Counted from the first letter of the stretch, positions 8,022 through 15,072 are shown. The stretch: 16,231 nucleotides of DNA from JBKHHU01 sp046539045 (GCA_046539045.1 JBKHHU010000062.1:1-16231), one strand, 5' to 3'. Translations and numbers: made by a program. Notes: generated by a model not told the origin, from the letters alone.

Positions 8022-8048
8022 GTATCGGCCTTCCCGGCCCGCGACTTA
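8022..8048 (-). promoter_or_regulatory. Sigma-28 (FliA)-like promoter upstream of the EAL-HDOD gene
   Basis: On the minus strand TAAG (8045-8048), a 15-base spacer and GCCGATAC (8022-8029) match the flagellar sigma-28 consensus TAAA-N15-GCCGATAA at 10 of 12 positions with exact spacing. Transcription would begin near 8015, about 55 bases before ATG 7959. The consensus is from known enterobacterial FliA promoters; use by this organism is inferred. Confidence 0.5.
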
Positions 8049-8144
8049 TCTGTTTCAGGATTTTTCACTGGCTTGATCGACCAGATTTCTATCGCACCCC
8101 AGCCGGGCTCGGCGCATACGTAAAGTTCGAGACAAAAAGTGCAT

Positions 8145-8199
8145 GCGCAGAGACTTAGGCCCGCTCCACCGAAAGGTCTTGCGGGGCTTCCACCTGCGT
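8145..8199. other. Foldable two-tier stem-loop with a GAAA tetraloop (plus-strand sense)
   Basis: GCGCAG (8145-8150) pairs with CTGCGT (8194-8199). Inside it CCCGC (8160-8164) pairs with GCGGG (8181-8185), and inside that ACC (8168-8170) pairs with GGT (8175-8177) around GAAA (8171-8174). The lower internal loop has 9 bases on one side and 8 on the other. Read on the minus strand the fold follows the rod-like gene's stop codon by 12 bases and is followed six bases later by TTTTT (complement of 8134-8138), so it may be a terminator for that gene. It could also be a structured RNA leader of the EAL-HDOD gene. Confidence 0.45.
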
Positions 8200-8211
8200 C
8201 GCCGGCGATTG

Positions 8212-8439
8212 TCATATCAATATGTCCAGCACGCTTTCCTGCATGTCGGTGGCCGTCTTCAGAACCGAGGCCGCGGCGCCGTGGGACTGCTTGGCCTCAA
8301 GGAGGTCCACCGCGTTGCCGGGCAGGTCGCCTTCTCCGCGCGAAATCCGACGTGCCGCCGTGGCAGCATCTTTCGTCGCCGTCCGCAAGCCGTACATGCC
8401 GGCCGCCATCGCGCTGGACACAGGTGATATTCCACGCAT
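8212..8439 (-). CDS. Small flagellar rod/hook-like protein
   Basis: Predicted 75 residues. The C-terminal stretch (44-74: VDLLEAKQSHGAAASVLKTA, then DMQESVLDIL) closely follows the C-terminal heptad helix of flagellar rod and hook proteins (FlgC, FlgG and FlgE: 'QANARVIKTADEMLGTLLD'-type). The N-terminal part (ISPVSSAMAAGMYGLRTAT) resembles their N-terminal helix. The central domain is absent, so this is a mini rod-like protein. Such short proteins occur in several bacterial groups and their exact role is not settled. The start is well supported by GGAGGTG with near-ideal spacing before ATG 8439; the longer frame to 8571 adds unrelated sequence. It is followed on the same strand, after 252 bases, by the EAL-HDOD gene. 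No other flagellar gene is in the window. The family link is by eye. Confidence 0.75.
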   Translation of the reverse strand: MRGISPVSSAMAAGMYGLRTATKDAATAARRISRGEGDLPGNAVDLLEAKQSHGAAASVLKTATDMQESVLDILI

Positions 8440-8540
8440 GGTACACCTCCACCCGCAGCCTACGATACGCCCGCTGCCGCCGCGGATTCTTCCGCAAAAG
8501 CAAGCGATTTTCTCAAGCAGGAATCTGCGGCCGTTCGAAC

Positions 8541-8570
8541 ATGCTACATCCACAACAGATGTTACATCCA
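8541..8570. repeat. Pair of near-identical 12-base direct repeats, possible operator
   Basis: ATGCTACATCCA (8541-8552) and ATGTTACATCCA (8559-8570) differ at one base and are 18 bases apart start to start. They lie between the divergent rod-like and zinc-ribbon genes in a region (8440-8729) with no confident gene. The spacing would place two sites on nearly the same DNA face. Confidence 0.4.
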
Positions 8571-8607
8571 AGTCTTAGCGCGTATCCGGCCAGCAACGCT
8601 ACCCGAA

Positions 8608-8730
8608 ATGGAAGGCGATTTCCTGCTCAACTCCGGGGCCGACCGCGCCGATGTAGAAACTGCTTCAGGGGCACCGCCGGGAGTCCCCGAGACGGTTGCT
8701 ACCCCCTCGAGCTCGCAAGAGAGGATATGA
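8608..8730 (+). CDS. Possible 40-residue leader-like ORF overlapping the zinc-ribbon gene
   Basis: The ATG at 8608 opens a 40-residue acidic, proline- and alanine-rich frame (MEGDFLLNSGADRADV at the start) whose TGA at 8728-8730 overlaps the next ATG as TGATG. The overlap geometry and codon make-up are compatible with a translated leader. There is no ribosome-binding site and no recognised family, so it may be chance. Confidence 0.25.
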   Translation: MEGDFLLNSGADRADVETASGAPPGVPETVATPSSSQERI

Positions 8731-8903
8731 TGCAGTACACCAATATGAGATGCCTGAACCGGGAGTGCCGCGTGACGCTCTCGATCCCTGCAGAAATGAT
8801 CGGACGCAAGGTCCGGTGCGCCGTATGTGGCCGGGAGTTTCTCGTGCCCCTGCGAGTCAACCTTCGGAAAACCGGGAAAGGACCCGCGCGGAAGGCCAGT
8901 TAG
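8730..8903 (+). CDS. Small zinc-ribbon protein
   Basis: Predicted 57 residues, nearly all one zinc ribbon. Cys8 and Cys13 form the first knuckle and Cys30 and Cys33 (CAVC) the second, with the connecting pattern SIPAEMIGRKVRC and the trailing FLVP. This is the same layout as the short ribbon widespread in planctomycetes, where it is often fused to kinases or secretion proteins; here it stands alone with a basic tail (KTGKGPARKAS). The first knuckle is CxxxxC rather than CxxC, which is less usual. AAGAGAGGA lies just upstream; ATG 8730 gives better spacing than the adjacent ATG 8727. It is convergent with the ankyrin gene, only 38 bases away. It could bind nucleic acid or a protein; no specific function can be assigned. 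Confidence 0.7.
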   Translation: MQYTNMRCLNRECRVTLSIPAEMIGRKVRCAVCGREFLVPLRVNLRKTGKGPARKAS

Positions 8904-8941
8904 CACTCGCCTCGCGATCACAGGACCTCCGCCCGTTTCCC

Positions 8942-11134
8942 TTACAAGCGGCCCATATGCAACGGAAGCTTCCGCCGCAGCTGCTCGGGGCTGACGGTTT
9001 TCTTCCCGGCCGCCGGGTAGATGCTCCGGATGCCTTCGGTAGCGGCTTGAAGATCCTTCGTGTAGGACTCCGAGAACCGTAGGGACAGGGCCAGAAGCAT
9101 CTCCGCGTCGATCTTCCACGCGCCGTCACGCTTCCGGAGCGGCAACAACCAGTCCTGACCAAGCCCGGAGAGGATCAATGTACGCGCCTCTGCCGAATCG
9201 CGCACCATACCGACCGTCTCGCCCCGGCCGAGCTCCTCCCGCGGACGAACAGTGATCAGGCTGACGGCCCGCGCGTCGACGTCGTCCCCTTCCAGATCCA
9301 GAAAACGGATCCAGCCTTTCCTCCCATGGGTCGCGATCACCTTTTCCCGCAGAACGTGAACCGCTTGCGTGTAATCGACCATCGCGGTCAGCAGTTCATC
9401 CGTCTCTTTGTTGCCCGCGGCGGCCAGGCCTTTCAGCGTCTCGGCGTCACCGGTCAACAGAGCCCGGTAAACCACCGTGGGAATGGTTTCCAGTTCGGGG
9501 GCGTCTGCGACCGGTTCCTTGATACTCTCCGCCCATTGCAGGGCCAGCCGGTACTCTTCATCGCCGGCGACCGTGTTCAGCAATCGCTGAGCGGCGAGCG
9601 CATCTTTCACGTCGGGCGATGCCGGTGCCGGCGGCAGGCCCAGCATCTCCCGCACCCCTCCGGAGAAACGGGAACGGCCGGCACAGAGCAGCAGAGGCGT
9701 CTGTTCACCGGGGTTCGTGTTCGCCAGCGGGTCGGCCCCACCGGTAAGCAGCAGGCGGATGTTGTCTTCGCGATCCTCCGCCGCTGCGTGGTGCAGAGCG
9801 GTCCGGCCGCTTTTGTCGAAGAGCCCTAGGTCCGCGTCGTTCTCGATGAGGAGTTTGATGGTTTCGGAATTGGTGGTCGCGGCAGCCACCATCAGGGGCG
9901 TCCTGCCGAGATTGTCACGCGCATCGGTGTCGACCCCTGCCTCCAGCAGCGCCCGCACGATCGGGAGCGTGTCGGCTTCGTACAGGCGGCCGGCCCAGTG
10001 CAGTGGCGTCCTCCCGGCAGGGCCTGCCTTCTGAACGCCCTGGCCCTTTTTGATGAGCTTTATGGCATCGGCGGTTCGAGCCTTCTGTATCGCCGTCACA
10101 AGCGGGTCGGCGGCGGATTCATCCACGCTGTCCTTCAGCGCCCACGCGGCCTGCTGGTTTCGATTCCAGAGGGCTTCGGACAGCGGGCTGCGTCCGGCGT
10201 TGTCGCGGGTGGAGGCGGAAGCTCCCTCCTCCAGGAGCGTCTGGACCGTGGCCGGATGGCCTGCTGCCGCCGCGAGAAACAGCGGGGTCTGCCCGAGTTT
10301 GTTCGTGGGGTCAACGAGCGCCTTGGCATTGCGCAGCACCTGAACGATATCTTTGAGGCCAAAGCGACTGGCCAGGTGCAGCGGGGTGTTGCCCTCGGCG
10401 TCCGCCACGTTCACCTCCGCCCCGTCCGTCAGCAGCATGGTGATGATCTCGGGATAGACATTGCCCAGATCGCCGTCGATAGCGTGGTGCAGCGCCGTGC
10501 GGCCGCGGGCGTCGGTAACGTTCGGTTTGGCCCCGGCGTCCAGCAACAACCGTGCCAGAGGCTTTCTACCGGCGGCAACAGCACAGTGCAACGGGGTTTT
10601 GCCGACGGCATCGGCGGTGTTCGGTTCCGCGTTTGCGTCCAGGAGTGTCATCACCATTTCCGGCACGCCCAGTCGTACGGCGATGAGGAGCGGGGTTTCT
10701 CTCCGGTGGTTCCTGAGGTTGGGGTCGGCACCCTCAGAAAGCAGCAGTTCCACATGTGCCGGCTTCTGCTTCCGGGCGGCGATATGCAGAGGCGTGTCCC
10801 AGGTGATCGGGTCGCGGAGGTTGGGATCGGCCCCGGCAGTCAGGAAGGCCTGCAATGTGTCGGTCTTCTCGGCCCAGATCGTGTAGTGGACCAACGGAGT
10901 GCGGTCTTCCAGCAGCGCATTCGGATCGACATCGTCCGAGAGCATCTGCTGAATGGTCTCCGCGTCCCCCAGGCGAATCAGTTCGTACACTCGCGGCAGC
11001 CTTGACCCCCCGGCCGGATTCGTCCTCGGATAGTGAGTGTCCGTCGCTGAGGTCAGCTGATGGACGAACAGCGCAACCAGCCCTCCAGCCAACAGCAGCA
11101 GAACCAGCATCGTCGGGACAATGAACTTTTTCAT
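8942..11134 (-). CDS. Membrane-anchored ankyrin-repeat protein
   Basis: Predicted 730 residues. Residues 4-24 form one hydrophobic segment after MKK, read as a signal anchor (or uncleaved signal), which would put the rest outside the cytoplasm. Residues about 45-485 hold roughly a dozen ankyrin repeats, for example TPLHIAARKQKPAHVELLLS (114-133), KTPLHCAVAAGRKPLARLLL and RTALHHAAAEDREDNIRLLL, broken by one weak repeat near 335-370. The C-terminal region (about 505-730) has no repeats. It includes LRKRDGAWKID, which recalls an NTF2-like or similar small alpha-beta domain, but this is uncertain. The ATG at 11134 is chosen for the signal anchor and the GAGGA five bases upstream; the long extension to 11404 is arginine-rich shadow sequence. 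Ankyrin domains bind proteins, so a scaffold or envelope sensor role is likely; the partner is unknown. It has its own good promoter. Confidence 0.88.
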   Translation of the reverse strand: MKKFIVPTMLVLLLLAGGLVALFVHQLTSATDTHYPRTNPAGGSRLPRVYELIRLGDAETIQQMLSDDVDPNALLEDRTPLVHYTIWAEKTDTLQAFLTAGADPNLRDPITWDTPLHIAARKQKPAHVELLLSEGADPNLRNHRRETPLLIAVRLGVPEMVMTLLDANAEPNTADAVGKTPLHCAVAAGRKPLARLLLDAGAKPNVTDARGRTALHHAIDGDLGNVYPEIITMLLTDGAEVNVADAEGNTPLHLASRFGLKDIVQVLRNAKALVDPTNKLGQTPLFLAAAAGHPATVQTLLEEGASASTRDNAGRSPLSEALWNRNQQAAWALKDSVDESAADPLVTAIQKARTADAIKLIKKGQGVQKAGPAGRTPLHWAGRLYEADTLPIVRALLEAGVDTDARDNLGRTPLMVAAATTNSETIKLLIENDADLGLFDKSGRTALHHAAAEDREDNIRLLLTGGADPLANTNPGEQTPLLLCAGRSRFSGGVREMLGLPPAPASPDVKDALAAQRLLNTVAGDEEYRLALQWAESIKEPVADAPELETIPTVVYRALLTGDAETLKGLAAAGNKETDELLTAMVDYTQAVHVLREKVIATHGRKGWIRFLDLEGDDVDARAVSLITVRPREELGRGETVGMVRDSAEARTLILSGLGQDWLLPLRKRDGAWKIDAEMLLALSLRFSESYTKDLQAATEGIRSIYPAAGKKTVSPEQLRRKLPLHMGRL

Positions 11135-11168
11135 GGCTTCCTCATCACAAAAGTACCCACGCAAAGTC

Positions 11169-11196
11169 ATTATACGGCTTACAGTTGCCGCGTCAC
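11169..11196 (-). promoter_or_regulatory. Sigma-70-type promoter of the ankyrin gene
   Basis: On the minus strand a perfect TATAAT (11169-11174) lies 16 bases after GTGACG (11191-11196). Transcription would start near 11162, about 28 bases before ATG 11134. The perfect -10 in such GC-rich sequence makes this one of the clearer promoters in the window. Confidence 0.6.
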
Positions 11197-11357
11197 GAGA
11201 AGACGCAACTTTCGAATCTCGCCGGCGGCTTCGATTTGCACGAGGGACAGACCGGTATGGAGCACACGACAACATGCGACAAGAGCCTGGAGCCAGATCT
11301 GAAGCGGGAGAGGCCCGCCGGTGGGAGTCGGCGGAAAGCGGGCGGCTTGCAGCCCGT

Positions 11358-11393
11358 GCAGCGCGGCAGATCCGTTGGGACCGGCCGCGCTGC
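11358..11393. terminator. Strong hairpin just after the S1 gene
   Basis: GCAGCGCGGC (11358-11367) and GCCGCGCTGC (11384-11393) form a perfect 10-base-pair stem with a 16-base loop, starting 12 bases beyond the S1 stop codon. No U-run follows, so it may stop RNA decay or slow polymerase rather than terminate on its own. The 270 bases between the S1 stop and the ankyrin start hold only this hairpin and the ankyrin promoter. Confidence 0.5.
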
Positions 11394-11404
11394 CGGACCG
11401 GCAA

Positions 11405-12931
11405 TTACTTCTTGAACTTGTCCAGATCCAGGTCGCCCAGACCCATACCCATTCCACCGACGTCGATTCCGCCTTTGAGCTTGCCCTTCTTCCGGGGCTT
11501 CTCCGGGACGTCTTCGAAGCGAGAGGTGAACTCTTCAGCTTCACCCTCTTTCTTCATGGACAGCGAGATGCGCCGCTTCTCTTCATCCACGCTGAGCACG
11601 CGGACCTCGACCTGGTCGCCTTCGCGGACGACCTCGTGAGGGTTTTTTACGAACCCGCTGGCCATCTCCGAAACGTGGACCAGGCCTTCCACGCCCGGGG
11701 CCAGTTCCACGAACGCGCCGAAATCGGTGATTCGCGTCACCTTGCCCTGCTGCGTGCTTTCGACAGGCCACCGTGCCGACGCGCCCATCCACGGATCGTC
11801 GCCGATCTGCTTGAGCGAAAGCGACATGCGATTGCGGCTCGGCTCGACCGTCAGCACCTTCAGCCGGATCTTGTCGCCCTTGGTGACGACCTCCCGAGGA
11901 TGGCCGATCCTGCCCCAGCTCATCTCGCTGACCGGCAGGAGCCCTTCCAGGCCCGGTTCCAGCTCGACAAACGCGCCGAACTTCTCCACGCGGCGGACGG
12001 TACCTTCCACGACCGAATCCGGCGGATACTTCTTGTCGACGTCCTCCCACGGGTCGCCGTGCACCTGCTTGAGCCCCAGCCCGATCCGCTCCTTGTCGCG
12101 GTCGATCTTCAGGACCTTGACCTGCAGTTCCTGGCCGGTGTAGACGACATCCTCGGGCTTCTCCACGCGGGACCAACTCATGTCCGAGACATGCAGAAGA
12201 CCGTCCATCCCGCCGATATCCACGAACGCGCCGTAGGGCATGATGGAGCGGACCTTCCCGCTGACGACCTGCCCTTCCTCGAGCTTGGCGAGGTTCTCTT
12301 CCTTGGCCTGCTCAGCCAGCTTCTCCAGCACCTTCCGCTGGGAGACGACGACCTTGTCGTCCGAGCGGTTCAGCTCGATGATCTCGCAGTTGAGCTTCCT
12401 GTTGAGATAGGGGCTGAGATCCTCGACGCGTCCCAGTTCGATCTGGCTGATCGGCATGAAGGCGCGAACCGAACCGAGTTTCAGTTCGAGACCGCCCTTG
12501 TTCTTGTCGACCACCCTTCCTTCGACGACGGCACCGACGTGAAGGTTGTCCCAGGTGGCTGCGAGCACGGCCCCTTTGCGGCTCAGCAGGAGCAGGTTGT
12601 CTTCCTTGTCCCTGCCTTCGATGGTGAATTCGACTTCGTCGCCGATGTTCGGCAGCGGCTCATCCTCGAACTGCCCGGCAGGGAGCACGCCCTGTGCTTT
12701 CCCGCCGAGTTCGACGAAGATATCATCCTTCCGGATCCCGACGACCGTGCCTTTCCGCACACCGGAAGCGGACGGCTTGTCTTCTTCGGCGGCCTGCTTG
12801 CGGTCGGCCTCTTCGGCGGCCAGCAGTTCCTCGACATTCATGTCGCCGAGTGCGGCATCGATCTCTCTGGAAAGTTCGGGGTCGAGGTTGGACTCGTTAC
12901 CGACTTGCTTTTCATTGTCCTGCGGACTCAT
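11405..12931 (-). CDS. rpsA: 30S ribosomal protein S1 (five S1 domains)
   Basis: Predicted 508 residues. After an acidic helical N terminus (about 1-55) there are five S1 RNA-binding beta-barrels at about 57-119, 132-199, 219-289, 305-374 and 394-460. Domains 3 to 5 carry the canonical GAFVDIGG or GAFVEL core followed by GLLHVSDMSW, GLLPVSEMSW and GLVHVSEM. Domains 1 and 2 are more diverged, as is usual for the ribosome-docking domains of S1. S1 brings mRNA to the 30S subunit. E. coli S1 has six domains; five is within the range seen elsewhere. The tail is glycine-rich (KLKGGIDVGGMGMGLGDLDL) and ends in lysines. TGAGGT lies just before ATG 12931; the frame continues upstream to 13063 but that extension looks non-coding. 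A related multi-S1 RNA-binding protein is possible but less likely. Confidence 0.88.
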   Translation of the reverse strand: MSPQDNEKQVGNESNLDPELSREIDAALGDMNVEELLAAEEADRKQAAEEDKPSASGVRKGTVVGIRKDDIFVELGGKAQGVLPAGQFEDEPLPNIGDEVEFTIEGRDKEDNLLLLSRKGAVLAATWDNLHVGAVVEGRVVDKNKGGLELKLGSVRAFMPISQIELGRVEDLSPYLNRKLNCEIIELNRSDDKVVVSQRKVLEKLAEQAKEENLAKLEEGQVVSGKVRSIMPYGAFVDIGGMDGLLHVSDMSWSRVEKPEDVVYTGQELQVKVLKIDRDKERIGLGLKQVHGDPWEDVDKKYPPDSVVEGTVRRVEKFGAFVELEPGLEGLLPVSEMSWGRIGHPREVVTKGDKIRLKVLTVEPSRNRMSLSLKQIGDDPWMGASARWPVESTQQGKVTRITDFGAFVELAPGVEGLVHVSEMASGFVKNPHEVVREGDQVEVRVLSVDEEKRRISLSMKKEGEAEEFTSRFEDVPEKPRKKGKLKGGIDVGGMGMGLGDLDLDKFKK

Positions 12932-12969
12932 TGGGTACCTCACATACCACGTCTGATCTCGAAAATTCA

Positions 12970-13015
12970 CGTTGGCGGCAGCTTTCGGCGCGGGAAGAAA
13001 TGATACCCGCCAACG
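12970..13015. repeat. Inverted repeat between the ASKHA and S1 genes
   Basis: CGTTGGCGG (12970-12978) and CCGCCAACG (13007-13015) are perfect 9-base inverted arms with a 28-base gap, in the leader of the S1 gene. The arm shares the TTGGCGG core with the repeat block at 6634-6682. It could be a leader structure or a remnant of the same repeat family. Confidence 0.4.
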
Positions 13016-13059
13016 CCTGTCGTGCAAAAGTGAAATTTGCGTGACGCACCATCGGCGTC

Positions 13060-14895
13060 TCATGATTCGGGAAAGATCATCGCCTCGGCGAATTCCATCT
13101 GGAAGTCTGCATCCTGCGAGAGCTCCACGTGCTCTGCCGCCGCGGAAAGTCGCTCTGCTGCGTTCCGGGCGTCCGTACTGAGCAGCGCCAGCTTGGCCCC
13201 GCTCAGCGACGCGTTGCCCATGTAGTGGATTTTCCGGTGATCCAGCCCTGTCGGCAACAGACCAATCCGTTGGGCGTTGCTGCGGCGAATGAAACTGCCG
13301 AACCCGCCGGCAAGCAGGACCTTGGACAGTTGATCGGAGCGAATCTGCGCCCGCTTCAGTAGAATCGAGACCCCGGCCCGGATGGCCCCCGCCGCCAGCT
13401 GCAGCTCACGAATGTCGCGCTGGGTCAGGCACACTTCCGCGTCGGACCCGGCCGCCAGTCGAACAAACGCCTGTCCGTTCTCGCCCGTGCCGACGCACCG
13501 CCGGATCGCCGGCGGGAGAGTCTCCGGCAGCTGCTCCGGCGGGAGGATCAGCCCTTCGGGGGTCAACATGCCGTAGCGCAGCATCTCGGCCGTCAGGTCC
13601 AGAAGCCCGCTGCCGCAGATTCCGGCAGGGTCCGCGTCGCCGATGACGCTGAGGCGGATCTCGTCGGCGAAGGCGATTTTCTCTATCGCACCCCGCGTTG
13701 CCCGCATTCCGCTGGAGATTCGCGCCCCCTCAAAGGCAGGGCCCGCCGCGGTCGACGCAGCCAGCAGCCGGTCGCCGTCCGCCAATACGATCTCCCCATT
13801 GGTTCCGATGTCGATGAACAGCATCGGACCGTCGGCAGGATCGAGTTGGGCAGCCAGCAGCCCCGCGGAGGTGTCGCCCCCGACGAAGGCGCCGATGATC
13901 GGAAAAACGTACGCGTTGCCGCGAGGGTGGATCGCCAGGCCAAGCTCGCTGGCCCGAAGCATCAGGGCCCGCCGATGGACCGGCACGAAAGGCACCCGTC
14001 CGAGCGGCGTGGGGTCCAGCCCGCAGAGAATGTGCTGCATCGTGGTGTTGCCCGCCAGCGTCAGCTCATAGACCTCCGCCCTGCCGATCCCCGCGGTCCG
14101 GCAGAGCCTGCCGATCAGCGCGTCGATCGCTTCGCAGATGCTGCGGTTCAGCTCGCCGAGCCCGCCCGGAGTCTTGCCCGCATGCCCGATGCGGCTGAGA
14201 ACGTCATCGCCGAACCGGACCTGCGGGTTGATGTCGGACGCCACGGCCTGCTCCCGCCCGGAATGCAGGTCCAGAAGCGACGCGGCGATGGTGGTCGTTC
14301 CGATATCCACGGCGATCCCGCAACAGGTGTCGGTGGTATCGCCCTGCTGCACGTCGATCAGGTGGTGGTCGGTCAGCACGGCAGTGCCGCTGTAGCCGAA
14401 CTCCGCGAGCCGGTCGGGCAGCACCTTCAACAGCTCCAGATCGACCTTCGCCGGGCCGGTGACCCGTTCGAGGCGCTGCATGTCGGGAACGTTGTCGTCG
14501 AGAGTCGGCTGAGTCAGCTCAAAGAAAACCTTTCGCACAGCCGGGAGGATCGGCTGGTCCTGCAGCGCCGACTCGGTGAGAATCCGCCCGCCGCTGACCA
14601 GCAGCGATTCATCGGGGATCTCCACCACGGCATTTCCAGCGGGTTTGCTCTGACAGGCCAGCCGCCAGCCCTCAGCCAGGCGTTCGCTGCTGAAGAGGCC
14701 GACCTCTTCGGGCGTCGCCTCGGGGGCACCTTCAATGAACCGTACGCGACATTTCCCGCACGTGCCGGCCCCACCACAAGGGGTGGCGATCATCTGCCCC
14801 GCGCGGGCAGCGGCTTCCAGAACGGTTGTCCCAGCCATGGCGTAGACCCGTCGGCCGGATGGTTGAAACGTCAGACGCATTTGATTGACGGCCAT
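13060..14895 (-). CDS. 2Fe-2S ferredoxin/ASKHA-domain reductive activator of corrinoid proteins (RACo-like, DUF4445)
   Basis: Predicted 611 residues. A plant-type 2Fe-2S ferredoxin domain (1-95) has Cys40, Cys46, Cys49 and Cys81 in the standard CGGAGTCGKC-plus-distal-Cys arrangement. A linker (about 100-190) leads into the ASKHA ATPase-like region, with GIAVDIGTTTIAASLLD (193-209), NPQVRFGDDVLSRI (223-236), AGNTTMQHIL (281-290), FIDIGTNGEIV (360-370), AAGPAFEGA (383-391) and KVLLAGGFGSFI near the C terminus. Members use ATP to drive one-electron reduction of Co(II) corrinoid back to active Co(I) in methyltransferase systems. The length and domain order match the family. GAGGA precedes ATG 14895 and a good promoter lies upstream. 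No corrinoid protein, methyltransferase or cobalamin gene is in the window, so its partner must lie elsewhere. Confidence 0.92.
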   Translation of the reverse strand: MAVNQMRLTFQPSGRRVYAMAGTTVLEAAARAGQMIATPCGGAGTCGKCRVRFIEGAPEATPEEVGLFSSERLAEGWRLACQSKPAGNAVVEIPDESLLVSGGRILTESALQDQPILPAVRKVFFELTQPTLDDNVPDMQRLERVTGPAKVDLELLKVLPDRLAEFGYSGTAVLTDHHLIDVQQGDTTDTCCGIAVDIGTTTIAASLLDLHSGREQAVASDINPQVRFGDDVLSRIGHAGKTPGGLGELNRSICEAIDALIGRLCRTAGIGRAEVYELTLAGNTTMQHILCGLDPTPLGRVPFVPVHRRALMLRASELGLAIHPRGNAYVFPIIGAFVGGDTSAGLLAAQLDPADGPMLFIDIGTNGEIVLADGDRLLAASTAAGPAFEGARISSGMRATRGAIEKIAFADEIRLSVIGDADPAGICGSGLLDLTAEMLRYGMLTPEGLILPPEQLPETLPPAIRRCVGTGENGQAFVRLAAGSDAEVCLTQRDIRELQLAAGAIRAGVSILLKRAQIRSDQLSKVLLAGGFGSFIRRSNAQRIGLLPTGLDHRKIHYMGNASLSGAKLALLSTDARNAAERLSAAAEHVELSQDADFQMEFAEAMIFPES

Positions 14896-14927
14896 GGGTG
14901 TTCCTCAAACAAAAGCAGGAAGTGACC

Positions 14928-14955
14928 ATCCTAGCACGTGCCGACGAATTGGCAA
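14928..14955 (-). promoter_or_regulatory. Sigma-70-type promoter of the ASKHA gene
   Basis: On the minus strand TTGCCA (14950-14955) and TAGGAT (14928-14933) are 16 bases apart. Transcription would start near 14921, giving a leader of about 26 bases before ATG 14895. Confidence 0.5.
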
Positions 14956-15043
14956 GCGGCTCGCCGAGGCCGGCGAGTTCCCGGAACCGACCTGCCCTCG
15001 GGGCCGCTTGGCGCCGCCCTTTACCGAATCTTCATCCTTCTTC

Positions 15044-15072
15044 TTGAGAGAGCATGCGCTGGCAGGTATGCT
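15044..15072 (+). promoter_or_regulatory. Sigma-70-type promoter of the PAP2 lipoprotein gene
   Basis: TTGAGA (15044-15049) and TATGCT (15067-15072) are separated by the optimal 17 bases. Transcription would start near 15079, about 32 bases before ATG 15111, leaving room for the AAGGAG ribosome site. Confidence 0.55.

Noticed and set aside
6640..8076. Long plus-strand open frame opposite the EAL-HDOD gene.
   Set aside because: It runs through the repeat block and beyond the gene on both sides and carries no recognisable domain.
8134..8199. A cyclic di-GMP (GEMM-type) riboswitch upstream of the EAL-HDOD gene.
   Set aside because: The GAAA tetraloop on one strand and GGCCTAA on the other are reminiscent, but they fall on opposite strands and the conserved core GGGACGCAAAGCC and its receptor stem are absent.
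7964..8215. An 83-codon minus-strand frame that starts in an ATGA overlap with the rod-like gene and ends five bases before the EAL-HDOD start.
   Set aside because: The fit to the gap is striking, but third-position GC is far lower than in neighbouring genes, the predicted protein has no recognisable pattern, and the same bases hold a better promoter and a foldable element.
8562..9119. A 185-codon minus-strand frame across the zinc-ribbon gene and the end of the ankyrin gene.
   Set aside because: It overlaps two better-supported genes in wrong frames and has no ribosome site or motif.
11321..13003. Long plus-strand open frame opposite the S1 gene.
   Set aside because: It is a shadow of S1 codon bias; the minus strand encodes five clear S1 domains.
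12932..13063. N-terminal extension of S1 up to 13063.
   Set aside because: The extra 44 residues are Arg/Trp-rich and unlike S1 N termini, they overlap the end of the ASKHA gene, and ATG 12931 has a good ribosome site.
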